Notes under the pieces: model-generated
Seen by the model: only the letters and a program-made list of their open reading frames with translations
Databases searched by the model: none
Told to the model about the DNA's origin: nothing
Shown: in pieces, positions 1 to 11,260 of the stretch
Layout of the letters: each line of letters opens with the position of its first letter
Position numbering within the stretch: the stretch's first letter is position 1
Translations under genes and position numbers: made by a program
Assembly (NCBI GenBank): GCA_022701365.1
Contig: JAKUHH010000092.1
Location: 160,526-224,525 of the forward strand
Origin: Mycocentrospora acerina
Lineage: Eukaryota; Ascomycota; Dothideomycetes; Pleosporales
Reading direction: 5' to 3'
DNA: 64,000 nucleotides

Positions 1-920
1 CCCCCCCCCCCCCCGGGTGAGATTCATACGCTTGAATACGTACGCGCGTGTACATGCGTGTGTGCCTGCCTGCACTTGTTGTTTTAGTAAGTCTTTGTAC
101 TGTGTACCGTGTACTCGGTACGCTTGCAAAACTCTCTGTCCCTGTCTCTCTATCTCTCTTGCGTGGGGAGATCGCCAATAGCCCGAGAGAGGGGGGGGGG
201 AAGAAAGGGAGAAAGACACGCGGATATGCAGGTGCGACGGTACACAAGCAGGGCAACGCACGCACGCATGCATGCACGCATACACGGCACGCACACATAC
301 ACACGCACGGGCTGTTTATCTCTTTCCAGCGCTGCGGGTGCGGATGGTGCTGATGATGGTGATGCTGATGGTGATGCTGATCCCCAGTCTAGTGGGTTGG
401 TGTGTAACGTGTGACTGTTTCATAAACGGATGGATAGATAGATAGGCAAGGGTCTGGAGGACGGAAGTGGAAGTGGAAGTGGAAGTGGAAGTGGTAGTAG
501 TAGTGGATGGATGGATCCTAGCGTGTGGTGTGGTTCTTTCTCTTTCTCTCCCACCTGTTTATGAGGAGTGGAGTGGGCTGGGCTGAGGCGAGGTAAGATA
601 AAGTGAGGCAAGGCAAGGCAGGGCAATATGAGATGAAATGGAATGGAATAGGGTGAAGTAGAGTAAAGTGAAGTGACAATGGCAAAGAAAAAAAAAGGCA
701 ATGCAAATTGGTATAATTAGAGAATCGTCTAGTCTTGAATCTTTATGATGCACTGTCTGTCCCCTTCACTACAACTCCCCCCCCATCCCAAATAGTTAAA
801 ACTCGTACCATACATACACTTTGTACTTTCACCTTCGCCTTCATCTACATCTACACATTTACTACTACTACTACCACTACTCCCAAAAAAAACCCCCCCT
901 CCAATCTCGTTTACCGCCAC
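1..920. other. Intergenic, simple-sequence rich
   Basis: No credible gene is seen. The stretch opens with a run of 14 C, holds CA/CG-rich short repeats near 245-310, a GGAAGT hexamer array near 465-495, and purine-biased GCAAG/GTGAA-like sequence at 585-680. An ACT trinucleotide run lies near 860-880. It is the 3' flank of the kinase gene that ends at 921. Confidence 0.6.
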
Positions 921-3900
921 TCAAACGACAACCTCGCCGCTCTTTGCGCGCTTAGACTCCCTCTCCCCATCTCCCTCCACTCGACGCTTTCCCTCTTCCT
1001 TGCGTGACGTCTCTTCTCTCGCTGCTCTTCTGGCCTCTTTATCCACTCTCTCCTTCTCCTTCCTCAATGCCTTGCTCTCAAATTCATGCCAATCCCCCTC
1101 CAACTCCTTCAGCGCCTCGGCACGCATTGGAGCTGGCGCTTCGCTTGTAAAGAATGGATGCTCGAGGACGTCCGCGGCGGTGGGGCGGGCTACGGGGTCG
1201 TACAGGAACATGGCTTGAAGCAGTTCAAACGCCATGGGGCTGACTCTATCTTTGTACTTTTCTTCAAAGACAGATGTGCGTTGCTCCGTGGGACGCAACA
1301 GCTCAAACCACTGCATGTCCACCATGCCGGGCCAATCCTCTACTGTCGGGGTGCCAAGGACGTTGTAGATCTTGTCGAGTTGGTTGATCTCACCGCCGTC
1401 GCCGGGGAAGATGGCGTGGCGGGTGAAAATCTCGACAAGTACGCATGCCGCAGACCAAATGTCGACTGCAGGGCCGTATTGTGTTTCTCCTAGTAAAAGC
1501 TCTGGAGATCGGTACCAGATTGTGATGACGCGATTGGTGTAATCCAACTTGCCGCTCTTTGCGTAGAATCTTGCCAATCCAAAATCAGCAAGCTTCAGCT
1601 GGCCCGTGTTGGAGACCAGGATGTTTGCAGCTTTGATGTCGCGGTGAAGAACACCTCTTCTGTGTAGATAATCAAGACCTTCAAAGAGCTGCTTGGCTAG
1701 GTCCTTCTTGTGCGACTCCTCGAGTTTGAAGGTAGGATGGTTCAGAAGCCCAGTGAGGTCGTGAGCCGAGTATTCAAAGACCATGAAGCAGTCGTTCTTT
1801 TCAACCATGACTTCTTGCAGCTTTACAATGTTGACGTGGTTGAGTGACTGCAACAGCTTGATCTCTCGAATGGCTGTGACTGGAAACTATGGGGAGTTAG
1901 CGTGATACCATCAGACATGAGAAACGGTCACTTACGCCATCACGTTCGCCCTCCATTCTAATCTTCTTGAGCGCTACCATATCCTTGGTGTAGACGTGCA
2001 CACCCTTAAAGACCTTGCCATAAGTACCAGAACCAACGACGGATTCGTTACCTGGCTTTCGGTAGTATACCGAGTCTGATGCGGCAAAGTCTGGGCTGAG
2101 AGTCGGCCGAGGTTTCACGCGCTTCCGTATGACAATTCTTGTCTTTGGCACGGCAGGAGGTGCATCCTTTCGCTCAGGTCGGATCTCGAGACGGGTATCA
2201 GGACGAGAGTCTGGTCGCCGGTCATCGATTCGTCGAGGGGGGTAAGGCTCTCTACGATCCCGATCGCGGATATCACGAATGTCACGAATGTCACGAGCAT
2301 CTCGCGGGTCCCGCAAGTCTCGCGAATCGCGCATGTCTCTTGGATCCCACTCTCTAACATCTCTTGGGTCACGTTCTCTGATATCTCTTGGATCGCGCAT
2401 GTCTCTCTCTCTCGGATCCCGGTAGTCTCTCTCTCTCTCGCGATAGTACATGTCCCTTGGGTCTCGTAGATCTCGTGGGTCCCGCATGTCTCTTAAGTCT
2501 CGGTCGCGAAGATCATGTTCGCGAGGATCATGGTCGCGAGGATCGCGGTAGGCAGGTCTTCGGTCATAATGATCGTCGTACCGACGTTCTCTGTCTCGAT
2601 AATCGCGATCTCGGTCACGCTCGCGGTCGCGACCGTATTCCCTGTCCCGAGGATCGCGGTCTCTGTCGCTCCTGGCATCAGCTCGTGCCGGCACTTCTGG
2701 GGCTGCTTTGGGGTCAAGTAGAGATTGTTTAGTCGAGGGTTCTGGTTTCTCGGGCTCTTCCAACTCCACCTTGGGCTTGATTGCAGCTGGGGGCACAGGG
2801 TGCTTTGTCTTGAGCGAAAAACTGAAACCGGACTTGGGCTGTGTGGCAGTGGCAGCAGCTGGCTTCGAGGGGGTTGATGTTGTCTTTTCTACTACAGGGC
2901 CCTCGTCCTCTACCCGCAAGTCTTTCGACGGTCGAAACGGGTTGTCGTCGGCGTCAACGGCTGTTGATGGAGTTTCTGCAGATGCTTGAGTGACAGGAGG
3001 AGGTTGCTGACGCGGAGCTTCGGTAGCAGGTCGACCACCTCGCGTGCCCGATGCTGGAGTCCACGATAGGTTTGAGAATTGAGTTGGCGGAGCACCTCGC
3101 CCGCGCCCGCCCGGCATGCCTATTGTAGGATTGGGAGCAGGCCCTGACAAGCGTCGATCAGGACCATTGAAGTGGTTCCCTCGATAGCCACCTCCTCGGT
3201 AGGGACTGCCTTGGAAGCCAGGCTGAGCATACGATTGGCTCTGGTTCTGGTAGTACCCTGGCGAGTAGTTTTGGTTGTATGGCGACTGGTTTGGCGAGAA
3301 GCCATGCATAGGAGAGCTAGAAGATATTAGCATAATATTGAGTGTGGAGGTTGTATAGGGCTTACCCCTGGTTGGGATGTGGCTGCCCGTTCCATCCTCC
3401 TCCTCCTCCTCGACCGCCTTGGTAAGGCGATTGGCTCGGCGGTGAGTATTGATTCTGCGGTGGGTATTGCGGAGAGTGCGAGTAGCCTCCACGGCCTTGA
3501 TGGTGGTATGCTCCTCTCATCTTGTCGTCGTCTTCCTTGCCTCTGGCAGTGTCAGAAACGTTGCCCGACGCAGGCGCAAGCGAGCCGCGTCTGGAAGTCA
3601 AGTTGCTCGCTCGAGTTGGTTCGTTACTTGCACCTTCTCTGTTTGTCCTGGACTGGGGTCTGGTAGCGTGCGACGGGGACTGTGATGATCGTCGAGTCAG
3701 TGCGCGGGGAGAACGGCTCCTACCAGGCGACGCCCGTCCACGCCTCGAATGGAGCGGGGAGCGTCTTCTAGCAGGCGCCGGAGATTGCCTGCGGGGTGGA
3801 GTGCGAGACCTAGCACGCCTGGATACGCGACTGCGACTTCTTTCCCTGTCACGGGCAGAATTGTGCCTATAGGACCTTTCTCTGTGCTCCTCCAACGACG

Positions 3901-4672
3901 TGTCAGGTTGCCTATGGGATCTCCTGGGAGGAGACCTCCGGGGGCTCTCCGCACGTCTTGATCTCCTGTCTGGTGAGATGGACCTTCTGCGAGTTCGATG
4001 CGAGAGCGGTCGGTAGTGGGAATCGGCCGAGGGCGAACGACGACGCGACAGGGCGAGCGGGACGTACGTGTCTGGGGTTGGTCGTCGTGGTGGTGCTCTG
4101 TCGCGGTCAGAGCGTTGGGGAGGCGGAGAATATGTTCTTTGCGCGGGTCGGTGCGTCGAATTTGCGCGACGTGTCCGCGATCGCGAGCGTATGGTGCTGC
4201 GACTCCTGTGCCGCCGAGCACGCTTGTGGGAGTCCTTGGGAGATGCAGAGCGGCTGCGATGGCGCTTCGAGGACGGGGTCGTGTCACGGGGGTGGTGATG
4301 GTGGTGATGGTGGTGGTGGTGATGGTTGTCGTGTCGGCGTGGGTGCGAAACCCTGTCGGAGCTGGAGTCCCTCCTCGAGCGTCGATAACGCTCCTCTCGT
4401 GAAGCCTCGCGACTGCGGCGGCGCGTGCGCTCTCTGCTCTGGCTCGTCTCAGGCGAGCGGTCCCTTGGGTGCTGCTTGGGCGGCGGTGGGTGGGCGTCGA
4501 CGTCGTGGGTGCGGCGTCTGGACGAGTCCCTTGCCGCGCGCGGCCTGGGTGACGATGTTCTGGCGTCGATGGTGTGTCCGCGAGACCGCTCTCTGGGCCT
4601 CTCTCGGTCCCTGATAGACGGGTCCTCTGGTCGCCACTGGTCTATATCCTGGGTCCTGCGCAACCCAGCCAT
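921..4672 (-). CDS. CTK1: CTD kinase catalytic subunit, CTK1/CDK12-type cyclin-dependent kinase
   Basis: Three exons (4672-3366, 3316-1936, 1886-921; introns of 49 bp each with GTAAG donors) give a 1217-residue protein. The kinase domain lies at about residues 860-1140: glycine loop GSGTYGKVFKG, a PITAIRE-like helix reading FPVTAIREIK created across the second splice, HRDIKAANIL with the catalytic Asp near 979, DFGLARF, and a GDGGEINQLDKIY segment typical of CDK9/CDK12 kinases. The family phosphorylates Ser2 of the RNA polymerase II CTD in the nucleus with a cyclin K-like partner. The first 435 residues are Arg/Ser/Asp-rich with an uninterrupted His run, and residues of roughly 560-740 carry many DPRD/RDMRD repeats, as in splicing-linked CDK12 proteins. 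The C-terminal tail is charged and basic. BUR1/CDK9 is the alternative, but the large RS-like N terminus favours CTK1. Confidence 0.88.
2240..2690 (-). repeat. DPRD/RDxRD-coding degenerate repeat inside CTK1
   Basis: Within the second exon of the kinase gene the minus strand encodes a long string of Asp-Pro-Arg-Asp and Arg-Asp-Met/Leu/Ile-Arg-Asp units built from related 9-12 bp DNA units such as GGGATCCAAGAGA and TCTCGCG. The low-complexity, alternating-charge tract is the kind of region that expands and contracts by slippage and that drives nuclear speckle or condensate targeting in SR-type proteins. The latter role is inference. Confidence 0.7.
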
Positions 4673-5130
4673 GTAGGCACGAGTCTCATCAGCGGTGGAG
4701 AGGTTGCAGCATCAAGAAGGTTCGCGGGTCGCGGGTCGGGGTGTCACAGCCTAACCGAGAGCAAAGAACTCCAGCGCGCTCTGCAGCCACAGCCTGGCCG
4801 TCGACGGGGCGAGTGGGACCGGCAGAAACAGACAGAAACAGACAAAAACAGACAGAAGAGTCGCTGCAGCCTTGTTCGAGACGCCGTCACTGATGCGCTG
4901 CCGTTGTCGCTTCTGCCCGTGATGTTATGTTGGTCGTGCCGTGCACTTGTCGAGCCCGCCTCATGTTTCCGCCCGCCGCCATGGACGATGCCAAGGCCTC
5001 GTGACCCCCGACTTCAGATCGTTGTCTTCTCCAGCAGAGGAGCGCACCTCATCCGTCCCGTTCTTACGTCATCACCGCCTTGCGCCCTCGGAGCGAGGCA
5101 GCAGAGGGCCCAGATTCCCAGAGAAGCCAC

Positions 5131-5233
5131 ATGCATGTCCGTCTCTGTAGAAGCCCAGCATGTCCGTCTTTGTATCAGCCCAGCATGTCCATCTTTCTAA
5201 ATGCCCAGCATGTCCGTCTTTCTAAATGCCCAC
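5131..5233. repeat. Short tandem repeat, 25-27 bp unit, about four copies
   Basis: Units of the form AGCCCAGCATGTCCGTCTTT follow each other with small differences in the last seven bases (GTATC, CTAAATG). The first and last copies are degenerate. It lies in the intergenic region between the kinase gene and GCH1. Confidence 0.75.
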
Positions 5234-5913
5234 CAAGCCCGCCAGACGTGCCCAGAGGGTTTCACGCAACTACGTAATGCAAGCAAAGATCAAGACTACA
5301 GAGTATCAACCTTGGTCTGAGCACACAGTCTCGAACAACACGAGGCGAGGTAGATAGTCCCGAGTGCATCAAGGGCAGGGTGCGGTCGCATGACGTCGCG
5401 GCGGTACGGCACTGTCCTGTCCTGTCCTGTCCTGCCATGGCAAAGGGCAAGCAAACGAGTGCTGCTGTTTGGCGCGCAGCACTGTGGTTGAGTGCTTGTG
5501 TAGAGTGCGTAGATTCCGTCGCACGTCCTGTTAGTCGACTGTAAAGGGCGGCCTCGCAAAACGAGAGTTGCCTGCATGGTAGGCGTAGAGAAAGTAAATG
5601 TGCTGCTCTATTGTGGACGCAGAGGGGCTGAAGCGGAGGTGCAAGCACCAGCTGCACACACGCAGTCTGGTTGACGAGCGGAACATGGAACAACGATTAT
5701 ACAGGAGAGCAAGTGCTCTGTTGGAGCCACACTCGGCGCCCACAATAGAGCCGAACGCCGTCCCCATTCAAACCAAGTCAGTATCCAGCTAGGCCAGATG
5801 GGTTTCCCGTGTCGCATGTCGACTCTGCCTACCGTTTGCTCAAGATGGACGACGTGCGCACGACGTACGCTCAACTGCAAGCCCGCGCAAATGCGCTAGG
5901 ACTGCGTGCAGCT

Positions 5914-5947
5914 GACGACGACGACGATGATGATGATGATGATGATG
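5914..5947. repeat. GAC/GAT trinucleotide microsatellite
   Basis: Four or five GAC triplets pass into about eight GAT triplets without interruption. The tract is in non-coding DNA upstream of GCH1. Confidence 0.9.
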
Positions 5948-6862
5948 CAAACCTGGGTTGACGGGCTGCTCAACGGCGTCGTGACTGCCGGCGAAAGCAT
6001 CGCACGCCCAGCGTCACCTTGGGGGCTGGTGATATGGATACATGGCAAAACAAAGAGGAAAGATGCAGCCAGGGCGAGAGTGGTGCGATGCACCCCTCTC
6101 ACACACGCGCCTCGGCCATCCCTATCCTCCGCCCTGAGCGTCCAAGAAGCGTGGCCCGCAATAACGCGTGTGGTGTTGGGGAAGCTGTGCCAGCGAGCCT
6201 CGCGTGAGATGGCTGAGGCTGGGGGTGAGATGAACAGGCAGAGGCAGAGGCAGAGACAGATGCAGATGAAGATGCAGGTGAAGATGAAGCTGCGGGGACG
6301 GGGGCCATGCGCAGGCTTCTTCACGGCGGCCTGCCTGGTGCCGCCATCCTGGCCCTCCTGGCTGCAGCGCTGTGAACATCCAGGGAAGCGTGTCGGGCAT
6401 GGACGATCATGGACATACCTGGACCAAGCGAGAGTCGATGCATGTGGGCTGCGACGCGATGGGGGGTGGTTGGCGTTCCTGTCAAGGTGGGCGTTGGTGC
6501 TCCATGCCCGAGACGAGCGTATCCCGTGACCCAGCAGTTGGCTCCCGTGCGGTGCATCCTGGCCACGCCGGCCGTCGGTCGCTTCCGCATCGTCGGCGCT
6601 GCGGTACCGCTAGGCTGCTTTGGCGCTCTCGTTCCAGAGGGAAAGTTATTCCAGTCATGGGGGGCTTGTCTGCAGTAAATTTCTCGGGCGAGGCGTGCGC
6701 CCGACGCAGGCCCGTCTCTCTTGCATCTCTTGCGTCTCTGGCATCTCCTGCTTATCGTGCATCTCGTGCATCTCTTGCCTCTCCTGCTTCCCCAGCCATA
6801 GCCCGCCGCCCTGACTGCACCCCCACCCCCACCACGAGCATTCCCGACAAGCCCCCCGCACA

Positions 6863-8078
6863 ATGGACGCTGAATCGTCCAAGCCGAGGACCGCCCTCCC
6901 GTCGCACATGGTGAACGGGGGGTCGCCCTTGCGCGTGTCGACGGAGAAGCGCGACCAGAAGGAGCGCGACAGCCTGTACAACGCCATCGAGACCTCGCAC
7001 CGCGGGCGCCAGGCCGTCAACTTTGACGGCCCCGAGGGCTACTTCTCCGCCAGCCCGCCCGACGCCCACGCCCACGTCCACGCCAACGGCAGCAAGGCGC
7101 ACGCCAAGCACAGCAGCGTCCACAGCGACATTGACGTCGAGGCCTACAACGAGCACGCCATTGCCCGCACCCCGCTGGCCACCAGCCGCGCCCACAGCCC
7201 ATACACGCAGCACCCCACCATTGACTTTGACGGCCTCAGCTGGCCCAGCAAGGGCACGCGCGAGCGCAAGGAGGCCACCGACGAGGAAAAGGCCGCGCGC
7301 CTGGAGAAGCTGTCTGGCGCCGTCAGGACCATCCTCGAGTGCGTCGGCGAGGACCCGGACCGCGAGGGCCTGCTGGCCACGCCCGACCGCTACGCCAAAG
7401 CCCTGCTGTTCTTCACAAAGGGCTACGAGGAGAACCTGCGCGACATTGTCAACGGCGCTGTCTTCCACGAGGACCACGACGAGCTCGTCATCGTCAAGGA
7501 TATTGAGATTTTCTCGCTGTGCGAGCACCACCTGGTCCCCTTTACTGGCAAGGTACGTCTTTGTCTCCTTCTTTCTCACACACACACCCTTCACCTTTCA
7601 CCCTTCACCTTTCACCTTTCACCCTTCACCTTTCACCTTTCACCTTTCACCCTTCACCTTTCACCTTTCACCTTTCACCTTTCACCTTTCACCTTTCACC
7701 TTTCACCTTTCACCTTTCACCCTTCACCACCCATCACCACCCACCACCCACCAACATGCCCTAACATCCCCACAGATGCACATTGGCTACATTCCCAACC
7801 GCAGAGTCATTGGCCTCTCCAAACTGGCCCGCATTGCCGAAATGTTCTCACGCCGTCTGCAAGTCCAAGAGCGCCTCACCAAGCAGGTCGCCCTTGCCCT
7901 CTCCGAAGTGCTGCAACCCCAGGGTGTCGCTGTCGTGGTCGAGTCGAGCCATCTCTGCATGGTAATGCGCGGCGTCCAAAAAACAGGCGCAACCACCACC
8001 ACCAGCTGTATGCTTGGGCGCATGCGATCGACGGCGAGAACAAGGGAGGAATTCCTGAACCTCATCAACCGGCCATAG
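6863..8078 (+). CDS. GTP cyclohydrolase I
   Basis: Two exons (6863-7552, 7776-8078) give 330 residues, frames closing in phase 0. The enzyme converts GTP to 7,8-dihydroneopterin triphosphate, the first committed step of folate/pterin synthesis. The C-terminal catalytic domain (about 160-330) shows the zinc and active-site motif SLCEHHLVPF with Cys220 and His223, then GYIPNRRVIGLSKLARI, the third zinc Cys in HLCMVMRG (Cys291) and the closing REEFL segment. The intron falls immediately after the conserved FTGK. The first 130 residues are a poorly conserved His/Ala/Ser-rich extension, common in fungal forms, and hold no domain I recognise. Start chosen as the ATG with an A at -3 (GCACAATGG) after a pyrimidine-rich leader. 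The 223-bp intron is unusually long for this window because of an internal minisatellite. Confidence 0.95.
7587..7728. repeat. Heptamer minisatellite in GCH1 intron
   Basis: About twenty tandem copies of TTCACCT/TTCACCC fill most of the GCH1 intron. The pyrimidine-rich array sits between the donor (7553) and the acceptor CACAG (7771-7775), so it lies on the transcript and can extend the polypyrimidine content before the 3' splice site. Confidence 0.95.
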
Positions 8079-8949
8079 ACGCCCGTGTCAGCAATAGCTT
8101 CTTTCACAAAATAGGGACTACGCTCCCAGCATGCATCTTTGTACATGGAGTTTGGCAATTCGACAGGCGTCGAGATTATGGCAGCAAGGTATTCGTTATG
8201 GTGTTCATCCACTTTGGAAGGCGGTGTTCTGCTTTATTTGTTTAGACGCATTGGCCTCTCAACAGCGCCAGGCCTTCAACAGGCGCTACCACATATATCC
8301 AAATCCTCATAACGCATATTTCATTTTTACTTTTCTTCACATGCATCAACTAGAGTATTGCTATCTGTCGTGTGGAAGTATACCGATCTGTTAGCATAAG
8401 CAGATAGAGATCAATTGGGGTTTTGCTGTTTGACGGTATCCAATCTCGCCTCTCAACCAAGCCTTTCGTTACCAGTCCCTCCACAGCACTTCCTCAATCA
8501 ACTGACCAATCAACTACGTCTAGAACAATCCCAGAAAGTCTGCCGTCTCCACTGTCGAGTTGAGTTCATCGGGTCAGTCTGCACCGGAGGCTGCAGATCG
8601 TCACAGGATCTTACTACATGCTTGCGCATCCCCCGCATCCCCCCCCCCCCCCCCCCCCCCCCCCCACACTTGGCAGCCTGCTACCAACGACAGAGTTCTG
8701 GGCGGCGTGTGTTATTGGCTCAATAGAGGGGAATAAGAAGGAGTGGATACTCGGTGGGTCCTGTTACATTACAGTGTGGTTGCATTTATGCATGTTCAAA
8801 GTCACACACACATCATGCGAAGCTGGGATTAAAATCGGACCTACAAGTACAGCCCGAGTGATCCTATCTACTACAAAAGAGGTGTATGTGCCCGTGTGAG
8901 TTCTAGTCATTGATGAGTAGTCGGAACCGATAACACGACGACAGCTGGA
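8079..8949. other. Intergenic, with a 27-bp poly-C tract
   Basis: No gene is seen. This is the 3' flank of GCH1 and the promoter of the MFS gene at 8950. A pure C run occupies 8639-8665. Confidence 0.6.
8639..8665. repeat. Poly-C homopolymer, 27 bp
   Basis: An uninterrupted run of C read directly from the sequence. Length in such tracts is error-prone in sequencing. Confidence 0.9.
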
Positions 8950-10694
8950 ATGGCGCCTACTCACTCAAATTCGACGGATGATAAAAATGCCGTGATACTG
9001 CAAGAAGATGTCGGACCTGAAAAATCCCACTGGAAAGTCTCTGCAGAGCATCTACAAGAATACATGAAAGCCGGGTTGGGACAGGAAGATGCGCAGTTCC
9101 TATACGACATTCCAAAAGCCGAACAGGATAAAATTTTCCATAAAGTCGACTGGAGATTGTGCCCCATGTTGGCAGTCTTGTACCTTATATCACATCTTGA
9201 CCGGTATGGTTTACAGCTTGGATGACAGCAACCACTACTGACGTTAAATAGCGCCAACATAGGCAATGCGAAGATTGAAGGGTTGGAAAAAACCCTAGGA
9301 ATGTCGGGAACAGACTACAACGTCGCTCTTATGGTGTTCTTCGTACCCTATGTGCTCTGCGAAGTTCCGTCCAACATGATCCTCGCAAAGTTCAAGAGGC
9401 CATCCTGGTACATGGGGATACTAATCCTCTCCTGGGGGACTGTGATGACTCTCATGGGCGTAGTGCAGAACTTTGCTGGCTTGTGTGTAGCGCGCTTCTT
9501 CTTGGGGTTCTTCGAGGCGGGCTTTTTTCCAGGCGCAATCTATCTCGTTGGACAGTGGTATCCACCTGAACGAACCCAGTTTCGAATGGCACTATTTTAC
9601 TGCGCGTCAGCGGCTTCAGGGGCCTTTTCTGGGTTGCTGGCAGCTGTGATAGCCAAGATGAACGGTAATCTTGTTGCTTCTAGCAGATGATCTGGAACTA
9701 ATACTCGAGCAGGTGTTGGCAACTACGAAGGTTGGCGGTGGATTTTCATCTTGGAGGGTTTGGCGACCGTTATTACGGGCGTCGGGGTGTTTTGGCTTCT
9801 GCCAGACTCACCCGAACACGCAGTAGGTCGATGGCTCACGTATGACGAGGCTCGCTTTCTTCGGCTGAACAACACCGTGACGCGTGGTGTTCAGAGGAAA
9901 AGAAAGGTGAATGCCGACGGCAAGAAAGAAAACGTCAAGTGGGGCATCTTTGGACAGGTTGCGAAAGACTGGCAGATCTACCTTCAGGCAATTGTCTTTG
10001 CATCTAATGCAGTGCCCAATTACGGCTTGAAATTGTAAGCATTCATTATTTCGCGTTTACGTCGCTCTTACCTAACCAAAATCTCAGCACTATGCCCCAG
10101 ATCCTCAAGAACATGGGGTTCACATCAACCAAAGCCCAGCTCATGACCGCACCACCATATGCCTGTGGAGCCATCTCAGCCCTCATCTCGTCTCTCCTCG
10201 CCGACAAGTTCACCTGGCGCATGCCGTTCATCGTCAGCGCACAAGCCCTACTCATCATTGCCTTTGCAATTCTCTTCGCCAAAGCCGAAAATATCAAAGA
10301 CAACGTCGCACTGTGCTACTTCGCCGTCCACGTCGCATGCGTAGGACTGTACCCCATCCTCCCTGGATGCAACGCCTGGACCATCAACAACCTCGCCGGG
10401 CCAGAGAAGCGAGCCATTGGCATAGCAACCATGATCTGTATCGGGAATCTCGGCGGCATCGTCGGCTCATTCATATACCAGGAGAAGGAATCCCCAAAGT
10501 ATCCTACAGGATTTGGTACTTCCTTGTCGTTTGCTGCTGCGGGCATGGTCTGTGCGTTGACGCTCGAGTATCTGTTTTGGAGCATTAACAAGAAGAATGC
10601 AGAGAAGACGGAGGAGGAGTGGCGTGTGGTGTATACGGAGGCGCAGTTGGAGAAGATGGGAGACCGGAGCCCGTTGTTCAAGTATCATCTTTGA
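8950..10694 (+). CDS. MFS transporter, allantoate permease (Dal5)/ACS family
   Basis: Four exons (8950-9203, 9252-9664, 9713-10034, 10088-10694) give 531 residues. It is a 12-helix major facilitator protein expected in the plasma membrane, with a soluble N terminus, the DRANIGNAK loop after helix 1 (split by intron 1), FVPYVLCEVPSN, a helix-4/5 motif FFLGFFEAGFFPGAIY, and WRWIFILEGL in mid-protein. These are hallmarks of the anion:cation symporter family that contains Dal5, Tna1, Seo1 and related carriers of allantoate, nicotinate and other organic anions. The substrate cannot be told from sequence. Introns are 48, 48 and 53 bp. No neighbouring gene hints at a pathway. Confidence 0.92.
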
Positions 10695-11260
10695 GCTGGG
10701 ATGGGATGGTGCTGTTCATATCCGTCTTGAAAAGGTATCCCAGTGTCGAGATATGGGGGTAGCTTGGAGAACACCACTGTGCTAGGTTGGGTTGGATTCG
10801 AATGTACTAGGCTGGAATGGACTGGCTTGAATAACTTCACTTGACTCTATTCAACCCCGTCTACTCTCTATTCCATTCCTTTAATGTGAAAGTCAAGGTC
10901 AAGGTGAAGGTGAAGGTGAAACGCAAACCAAAACCCTCCTTTTCCCTTCCACACACACCCATACATACACACACACCATTACATCTCCATTTCCTTCTTC
11001 CCCTTTCTATTGTTTCTTCTCTCTGGAAGAAAGAAAAAAGAGAGACACACTAACCCACTGGTGATTAAAACATCCATCGTGCCTTCCTCTTTAAACACAT
11101 ACTCCTTGTATTTATAATACCCCTCGTCAGTTCTTCTTGTTCACCTCACCTCACCTCTCCTCACCTCACTCTCACTCTCACTCTCACATCTTGACGGCCT
11201 AAATTTTTCTCTTTGCCCTTTTTGTTTTTTTTAAAAAAAATTCCCGTCTACGTGTGGGGC
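10695..11260. other. Intergenic; pyrimidine-rich leader of next gene
   Basis: No gene is seen. GTGAAG hexamers occur near 10886-10920 and CTCACCT/CTCACT repeats at 11140-11190, followed by T and A homopolymers at 11221-11240 just before the ATG at 11261. Confidence 0.55.

Larger units (their letters stand above)
4673..6862. other. 2.2-kb divergent intergenic region (CTK1 / GCH1)
   Basis: No supportable gene is seen; the longer open frames here lack family features and arise from GC-rich or trinucleotide sequence. It contains a 25-27 bp tandem repeat (5131-5233), a CTGTC pentamer run (5410-5435), a GAC/GAT trinucleotide run (5914-5947), GCAGAG/GATGAA hexamers (6235-6290) and a CATCTCTTGC-like array directly upstream of GCH1 (6718-6795). 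It must hold the promoters of both flanking genes. Confidence 0.55.

Noticed and set aside
3958..4614. 218-codon plus-strand frame
   Set aside because: Antisense of the Arg-rich CTK1 N terminus; Cys/Val/Gly-rich shadow.
5906..6529. 207-codon frame starting with a Met/Asp run
   Set aside because: Created by a trinucleotide repeat and GC-rich DNA; no domain, no splice logic.
6752..7594. 280-codon minus-strand frame
   Set aside because: Mirror of the GC-rich GCH1 exon; Val/Leu/Gly-rich composition is typical of an antisense shadow.
7587..7728. CRISPR-like array
   Set aside because: Seven-base tandem units without spacers, inside a eukaryotic intron; a minisatellite.
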